Of a DNA stretch of 48,430 nucleotides, positions 43,742 to 48,430 are shown piece by piece. Source of the stretch: Brucella gallinifaecis (lineage in GTDB: Bacteria; Pseudomonadota; Alphaproteobacteria; Rhizobiales; Rhizobiaceae); the NCBI RefSeq assembly GCF_006476605.1, contig NZ_ML636816.1, forward strand, positions 1 through 48,430, written 5' to 3'. The stretch's first letter is position 1; each line of letters opens with the position of its first letter. A program made the position numbers and the translations under genes. The notes beneath the pieces are model-generated. The model did no database searches and was not told where the DNA came from. It worked only from the letters and a program-made list of their open reading frames with translations.

Positions 43742-44170
43742 ATGTCAAAATTTGAGAACACACGAGCCAGCCAGGCTCGTTTTTATGTCATTCGGCTCGA
43801 ACCGGGTGATGATGTTGTAGAAGAATTACGGGCTTTCGTTAATGCGAAAGGCTTGAGGGCCGTATCCATTGTATCTGTCGTTGGCAGCCTTAACACTGCC
43901 CTTTTACGTTATGCAAATACTGGCGTCTGGGCCGAAGTGTCTGGGCATTTCGAAATCGTTTCCCTCGTTGGAACGATTGATGAAAAAGGTGAGCATTTGC
44001 ATATTTCGCTTTCGGATCGGACTGGCAAGACAATTGGCGCTCACTTTGGTGTCGGCTCAGCCGTTTACACTACAGCTGAGATTGTTCTGGCAGAACTGGA
44101 AGATCTCAGCTTCCGCCGAGAATTATGCGCAAAATCCGGCTGGGAAGAACTGATCGTCGAACCGAGATAA
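43742..44170 (+). CDS. PPC/DUF296-domain protein
   Basis: 142 residues, a single PPC domain: ARFYVIRLEPGDDVVEELRAFV at the start, VVGSLNTALLRY, GHFEIVSLVGTID, HLHISLSD and GAHFGVGSAVYTTAEIVL (about 99-116), with His85, His87 and His101 as likely metal ligands. In plants the domain follows AT-hooks; in bacteria it occurs alone and its role is unclear. GAGG six bases before supports the ATG at 43742 over a TTG four codons upstream. It lies 36 bases before the ECF S gene, so it may be a ligand sensor, carrier or enzyme for the imported compound. Confidence 0.82.
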   Translation: MSKFENTRASQARFYVIRLEPGDDVVEELRAFVNAKGLRAVSIVSVVGSLNTALLRYANTGVWAEVSGHFEIVSLVGTIDEKGEHLHISLSDRTGKTIGAHFGVGSAVYTTAEIVLAELEDLSFRRELCAKSGWEELIVEPR

Positions 44171-44206
44171 TCATTTAAATAATTAAATTTAGCAGGGGTT
44201 AAACCA

Positions 44207-44800
44207 ATGACGGCTGTAGCAAAAACTCATTTCGATACGCGGATACTCGCGCTGATCGCCGTAGCGATTGTGATCAATATTGTTGGTGGGCAAATCAATG
44301 ATCTTCTACGCTTACCAATCTTTCTTGACTCTATTGGTACCATACTTGTGGCTGTGCTTGCGGGACCAATTGCAGGCGGCCTAACCGGCCTTCTCACAAA
44401 TCTTATAATCGGACTGATCTTCGCACCAGTTGCAGCTGCTTTCGCACCTGTTGCACTGGTCATTGGCGTTGTTGCAGGTCTTTTGGCACGTGCTGGCTGG
44501 TTCAGAACATTCTGGCAAGCAGCATTGTCGGGTATTGTGATTGCAGCAGCTCTCACCGTGGTTGCAGTGCCTATCCGTATTTACCTCTTTGGTGGGGTAA
44601 CCGGATCGGGTGCGGATTTCTTCATCGCCTATCTCGCAAATGTCGGACAGACCTTATTCAGTTCGGTCGCACTCACTGTATTCACCGCCAATATCGCCGA
44701 TAAGATCATTAGTGCGCTTTTGGTATGGGCAATTATCAGCAAACTTCCGGAACGCCTGTCATCGGGCTACACCTATTTAAAATATAGCCGCAAAGCATGA
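44207..44800 (+). CDS. ECF transporter S component (substrate-binding membrane protein)
   Basis: 197 residues with about six hydrophobic segments, the size and helix pattern of ECF S components. Marks are GGQINDLLRLPIFLDSIGTI (about 27-46), GPIAGGLTGLLTNLIIGL with the small-residue motif for T contact, and TGSGADFF. It would bind a vitamin-like compound and topple in the membrane with the T/A/A' module encoded next. It does not match the patterns known to me for RibU, BioY, ThiT, FolT or CbrT, so the ligand is unknown. Its stop overlaps the T gene (ATGA). Confidence 0.8.
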   Translation: MTAVAKTHFDTRILALIAVAIVINIVGGQINDLLRLPIFLDSIGTILVAVLAGPIAGGLTGLLTNLIIGLIFAPVAAAFAPVALVIGVVAGLLARAGWFRTFWQAALSGIVIAAALTVVAVPIRIYLFGGVTGSGADFFIAYLANVGQTLFSSVALTVFTANIADKIISALLVWAIISKLPERLSSGYTYLKYSRKA

Positions 44801-45564
44801 GTTCACATACATCGTTTATTTTCAGCCCGGGGGAGAGCATTCTCCACCGGGCTAATCCATTGACCAAACTTGCAATGCTCGTCTGGGTCATTGCGTTATC
44901 ATTCGTGATGTCATGGTCAGCACTTTGGCTATCAACCTTCATTCTGGTTGCACTGTCTATACTATTTGGGTTTAAGGCAAAGGTGCTTAAGCGCTTTGTC
45001 CTGTTATCACTGCCATTTGTACTCGCTGTTTGCATTTTTCATGGTCTAATTCTTCCTCAGAATGATTTTGTGTCAATTGGCTATCTGAGATACAGCCCAT
45101 ATGGATTAGAACATGCGGCACTGCTTTCGGGGCGAATTTCGCTGATGCTGGCAGCCTCGCTGCTCTTTGTGTCCTCCACTCACCCATCCACATTGTTGCG
45201 GGCGTTCGATGTGGCACACTTTTCTCCCGGCGTTTCCTATCTGCTGGCTTCACCGCTCCTGCTTCTTGATGAGTTTGGCGCACGTGCCAAATCCATCCAG
45301 GATGCACAACGTTCAAGAGGGCTGAATACAGAAGGCGGCGTGAAGGCGCGTCTAAATGCATTGTCAATGCTGGTTGTACCTCTGGTCACGAGCGCACTCT
45401 CGGACGCTCATGAACGCGCAGACGTTTTGAACGCACGCGGATTTCGCGCATTGCCCTATAGAACAACTCTTAATGCACCGAAAGACAGCGGTAGTGAAAA
45501 GCAATTCCGCCGTGTGCTTTATCTGTTATCAATACTGCAAATTGGCTATGCATTATGGCGTTGA
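44797..45564 (+). CDS. ecfT: ECF transporter T component (EcfT)
   Basis: 255 residues with an N-terminal helical membrane region and two cytoplasmic coupling helices ending in the conserved Ala/Arg/Gly motifs AQRSRGL (about 169-175) and ADVLNARGF (about 207-215), which insert in the grooves of the two ATPases. It links the S component to the ATPase pair. Its end overlaps the next gene by ten bases. Confidence 0.88.
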   Translation: MSSHTSFIFSPGESILHRANPLTKLAMLVWVIALSFVMSWSALWLSTFILVALSILFGFKAKVLKRFVLLSLPFVLAVCIFHGLILPQNDFVSIGYLRYSPYGLEHAALLSGRISLMLAASLLFVSSTHPSTLLRAFDVAHFSPGVSYLLASPLLLLDEFGARAKSIQDAQRSRGLNTEGGVKARLNALSMLVVPLVTSALSDAHERADVLNARGFRALPYRTTLNAPKDSGSEKQFRRVLYLLSILQIGYALWR

Positions 45565-46397
45565 TTGAAGTCTTAGATCTGAGTTTGGCTTTTCGTGATA
45601 AAATCATTCTGAACAATGTGAGTTTCGAGATTAATAAGTCTGAGCGGCTTGCAATTATTGGTGGCAACGGTTCTGGAAAGTCTTCTCTTGGCCGACTGAT
45701 TGCTGGCTGGCATGTTAATGCTGTCAGTTCCGGAAATGTACTTTTCGAGGGGCGTCCGTGGAAGGAATATTCAAACTCCGAACGTGCCTCTGCGATACAA
45801 CTCGTGGGCCAGATTCCTGTTCAGCATCTCTCCGGCCGTGCTTTCACTGTCGAGGAAGAAATAGCGTTCGGACCAGAGAATTTAGGCCTCACCGCCCATG
45901 AAATCCGCACACGTGTTGACTTCGCGGTCAATGCTACCAATCTTGGCCATTTGCTGTCGCGCAGTCCCTTCAGCCTTTCGGGTGGAGAGCAGCAACGCCT
46001 AGTTATCGCCGCATCACTGGCTTTGAAACCGCAAGTACTTGTTCTGGACGAACCATTTACCAATCTCGATCCTGAATCTCGCGATGCCATGCTTAGTGTG
46101 CTTGATGGATTGTCATCAGATCTGACAATCGTACTGCTTGAAACCAACCCAAGTCTCGCAGCAACTCTTGCAGAGCGGTTTATATTTTTAGACGATTCCG
46201 CACTCATTGCTGACAGCAATGCACGGGAGGTACTGTTCAACTCACAGCTGGTAGAGCGGCTAGGATTGCCTGCAGTGACGAACGCCATAGTTTCATTTCT
46301 GGGCGTTGATCATCATTTGGCCCACCGGGCAACGGTTCCGCTCTCGTCTGCCGAGTTCGATGCTTTCATTGAAAGTCTCAACAATGTTAAAAATTGA
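45555..46397 (+). CDS. ECF transporter ATPase (EcfA, full signature)
   Basis: 280 residues with Walker A GGNGSGKSS, Q-loop LVGQIPVQHLSG, EEEIAFGPENLGL typical of ECF/Cbi ATPases, signature LSGGEQQRLVIAA, Walker B VLVLDEPFTNLDPE. The switch position has Asn (LLETNPS) instead of His, so hydrolysis in this half may depend on its partner. It forms the asymmetric ATPase pair with the next gene product. Confidence 0.88.
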   Translation: MALIEVLDLSLAFRDKIILNNVSFEINKSERLAIIGGNGSGKSSLGRLIAGWHVNAVSSGNVLFEGRPWKEYSNSERASAIQLVGQIPVQHLSGRAFTVEEEIAFGPENLGLTAHEIRTRVDFAVNATNLGHLLSRSPFSLSGGEQQRLVIAASLALKPQVLVLDEPFTNLDPESRDAMLSVLDGLSSDLTIVLLETNPSLAATLAERFIFLDDSALIADSNAREVLFNSQLVERLGLPAVTNAIVSFLGVDHHLAHRATVPLSSAEFDAFIESLNNVKN

Positions 46398-47148
46398 ACA
46401 TCTTTCATTTGCCTATCCGTCTTCAAGCCTGCTTTTCCAAGAGATCAGTGCAACGCTCTCATCCGGAGATGTACTGGCTATCATCGGCAGGAATGGTGCC
46501 GGGAAAAGTACACTTTTACGGCTATTGAACGGGCTTTTGAAACCACTTCGTGGTCATGTTGAACTTGATGGCAAAAATCTATCCGAACTAAAAATACATG
46601 AGATTGCTCGCCATGTCGGCACGGTCTTTCAAAGCCCGGAACAACAGCTTTTTGCTTCAACTGTAGAAGAGGAGGTTGCTTTTGGGCCAAAACAATTTGG
46701 GCTGAGGAAGCCGCAACTTGCACAGAGGGTTAGAACTGCGCTGGACAGAACGGGACTGTCATCGTTCGCAAGCCAACATCCTCTTGATCTCGACTATGCA
46801 AGCCGTCGTTTTTTGACACTTGCCTGCGTACTGGCAAACAGCCCGAATGTACTTCTTCTTGATGAGCCTCAACGCGGACTGGACAAAGGCTGGACGGAAC
46901 GACTTGAGCAGATCATTTCTGAGGAGAAACAGTCCGGGCGTATTGTTATTCTCGTTTGTCATGACATGGATTTCGTTGAGCGTAATGCAACAGTTATCCT
47001 TCCTTTGGGTAGGAAATCAGTGAGACAATACGCAGTCAACGACTTCTTTCTCGACAAGGTTGCCGTCGATGAAACAGGTGTTGAAACACCATGGAGAATA
47101 AGAATTCAGCAGGCCTTGGATATGAAAAAGACACAGTGGATCGGGTGA
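46384..47148 (+). CDS. ECF transporter ATPase (EcfA', degenerate signature)
   Basis: 254 residues with Walker A GRNGAGKST, Q-loop VFQSPEQQLFASTVEEEVAFG, Walker B VLLLDEPQRGLDK and switch His in LVCHDMDF. The LSGGQ signature is replaced by LDYASRR, as seen in one branch of ECF ATPases. The ATG at 46384 overlaps the upstream stop by 14 bases; a longer frame reads the previous gene. The pair has complementary faults: this one lacks the signature, the other the switch His, so each should supply one half of a working ATP site. Confidence 0.87.
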   Translation: MLKIEHLSFAYPSSSLLFQEISATLSSGDVLAIIGRNGAGKSTLLRLLNGLLKPLRGHVELDGKNLSELKIHEIARHVGTVFQSPEQQLFASTVEEEVAFGPKQFGLRKPQLAQRVRTALDRTGLSSFASQHPLDLDYASRRFLTLACVLANSPNVLLLDEPQRGLDKGWTERLEQIISEEKQSGRIVILVCHDMDFVERNATVILPLGRKSVRQYAVNDFFLDKVAVDETGVETPWRIRIQQALDMKKTQWIG

Positions 47149-47161
47149 TTTTTCTGCGCCC

Positions 47162-48352
47162 TTATGCTGGCTTTCTCAAGCGTGAAATAATTACAATACC
47201 TGACAAAGCACCTGCGGTACAAAAGACAAGAAATACCCAGCCCGATAAAGCACCGGCATGAATACCGGATAATAGAACGCCAACTGTGCAACCCAATCCG
47301 GTCATGGCACCCCAGCCCATCAGAACACCGCCAATAAAGCGTTCTGCCAATCCTTTGAACGATGGCCATGTTGGCTTGAATTGCCCGGCAATCAAAGCCG
47401 AAGCAAAGCTGGATAGGACGAGACCGATCACAAATACGCCATTTGGAGAAAGCAGAGCGGTTTTGACAGCGCTGATACACCCACGAACGGTATCAAGACC
47501 AATAAGCGTTTCGGGTATGAGCGGTGAGGACGAAGCCGCAGTTCGGACGAGACTTCCCAGTTCCGCAGTAACACCGAGAGGGGCAACGCGCAGATAGGCA
47601 AATGCACTTATGGCTGCAACAAATAAACCTGTTACGACGGGGGGCCAGCGTTTCTTGAATATGGCTTCGGCATTGCTGGTATTCGCTGTGCTACCACGAT
47701 CACTACCATTATATTTTGATCGCTTAAGTACGAAAATGGTAATTACCGCCAAAACAGCCAAAGCAATGAGCGTCGTAAAAGCATAGCCAAAAATACCGGG
47801 CAACCAGATTGCCGGGTCATTATAGACGGATAATGTATAGAGGCTGTTCCAGGTCAGAAAGCCGATCAAAAAACCAATGCCCGCTCCGATAAGTGCTGCG
47901 ATAGAGCCGAAAGCGCCCTCGCCAAGTCGATAGAAATGGGCCGATAGGCACGATCCCGATATAGCCATGCCCAGCCCGAAAACGAGTGAGGCAAAAGCAA
48001 GCACGACGCCCACTGGTCCGATATGCGCACCGGGTGGCAGACGGTCTGGCTGCGGCACGGGGACCCATGCTCCCAATATGATCTGATAGAGAACGATTCC
48101 ACCAGCCAGTGCTATGATGATAGACAAAATGCCTGCGGGATCACGATTTTCTACAAAATCGCGTAAATTACACAGAAAGCAGAAACGCCCTCTTTGCAAT
48201 ACAATTCCAAATGCGCAGCCAGCCAGCAAAGAAAACGACAGTGTTCTGCCGGGCGCATCGCTTGCCAGAAAAACACTCCAAAGAACCAGTGCAGCGAGGA
48301 TAAAAGCGGCACTTACTCGGGCGAGTACTAGGCGCATGCAATGACCATTCAT
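47162..48352 (-). CDS. YeeE/YedE-family sulfur-transport membrane protein
   Basis: 396 residues with about nine to ten membrane helices in two similar halves. Conserved Cys motifs sit in the membrane: GRFCFLC (about 54-60), ISGSCLSAHFYRLGEG (about 130-145) and TGLGCTVGVLLSGIHAG near 357. In the YeeE/TsuA family such cysteines pass thiosulfate or other sulfur species through the membrane. It converges with the ECF operon, 13 bases apart. No sulfur-carrier (TusA/YeeD) gene is seen before the window end. The ATG at 48352 has no good ribosome binding site, and ATG at residue 6 is an alternative. Confidence 0.82.
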   Translation of the reverse strand: MNGHCMRLVLARVSAAFILAALVLWSVFLASDAPGRTLSFSLLAGCAFGIVLQRGRFCFLCNLRDFVENRDPAGILSIIIALAGGIVLYQIILGAWVPVPQPDRLPPGAHIGPVGVVLAFASLVFGLGMAISGSCLSAHFYRLGEGAFGSIAALIGAGIGFLIGFLTWNSLYTLSVYNDPAIWLPGIFGYAFTTLIALAVLAVITIFVLKRSKYNGSDRGSTANTSNAEAIFKKRWPPVVTGLFVAAISAFAYLRVAPLGVTAELGSLVRTAASSSPLIPETLIGLDTVRGCISAVKTALLSPNGVFVIGLVLSSFASALIAGQFKPTWPSFKGLAERFIGGVLMGWGAMTGLGCTVGVLLSGIHAGALSGWVFLVFCTAGALSGIVIISRLRKPA

Positions 48353-48430
48353 GAGAGGTGGTTCGGGAAATCTGGACAGCGGAGATAAGTGGAATTTCTG
48401 CCTGACTTCGGCTTAGATGCCGAGAACAGG

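Overview
The window looks like a stretch of an alphaproteobacterial chromosome or chromid, most likely from a Brucella/Ochrobactrum-type member of the Rhizobiales. This rests on protein style and on a decayed copy of the alphaproteobacterial response regulator CpdR at 1865-2212; it was not tested by any database search. No rRNA, tRNA, CRISPR array or intact insertion sequence was seen. Almost the whole window is a chain of import-plus-catabolism modules, most with their own regulator.

Layout. (1) 1-2250 is a scrapyard: an orphan periplasmic binding protein gene preceded by what may be a dead permease tail, then, in the same frame just past its stop, a fragment resembling a phage tail tape-measure protein, then a broken cpdR copy that keeps its terminator. 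(2) 2254-10465 (minus strand) is an amine or amino-acid operon: polar amino-acid ABC importer, two FAD amine/amino-acid oxidases, an AldA-type aldehyde dehydrogenase and a short-chain dehydrogenase, with a divergent IclR regulator at 10619-11392. (3) 11514-22196 (minus) is an eight-gene sugar/polyol operon: binding protein, GatD-like zinc dehydrogenase, FGGY kinase, SorC/DeoR-type regulator, ribose-type ABC ATPase and permease, a true deoxyribose-phosphate aldolase and a two-domain ALDH16-type aldehyde dehydrogenase. A sigma70-like promoter overlapped by a long inverted repeat precedes it. (4) 22801-29414 (minus) is a TRAP transporter plus CoA operon: DctP, DctQ, DctM (frameshifted in a G8/C8 tract), CaiB/BaiF CoA-transferase, MaoC-type hydratase, a binding-protein-like protein without a signal peptide, and a GguC/AraD1-type protein; a divergent IclR regulator is at 29517-30320. 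(5) 30682-33496 (plus) is a FecCD-type metal-chelate ABC importer. (6) 33805-38365 (minus) and 38466-43364 (plus) form a divergent GntR-controlled unit: Ldh-type dehydrogenase, iron alcohol dehydrogenase, succinate-semialdehyde-type dehydrogenase and an alpha/beta hydrolase on one side; GntR, ribose-type ABC importer and a PfpI/DJ-1 protein on the other. (7) 43742-47148 (plus) is a PPC/DUF296 protein followed by a complete ECF vitamin-type importer (S, T, A, A'). (8) 47162-48352 (minus) is a YeeE/YedE sulfur-transport-type membrane protein.

How the genes work together. Each module pairs uptake with a short oxidation route: amine to aldehyde to acid in module 2; phosphorylation, polyol oxidation, retro-aldol cleavage to acetaldehyde and oxidation to acetate in module 3; acyl-CoA activation and hydration in module 4; alcohol to semialdehyde to acid in module 6. 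Tight ATGA or TGATG overlaps join most genes within modules. The strongest leads are the module 3 pathway, the signal-less binding-protein homologue and broken DctM of module 4, a shared ACATATG-type operator motif seen at three places around module 4, and a leader hairpin that hides the ribosome binding site of the PPC gene.
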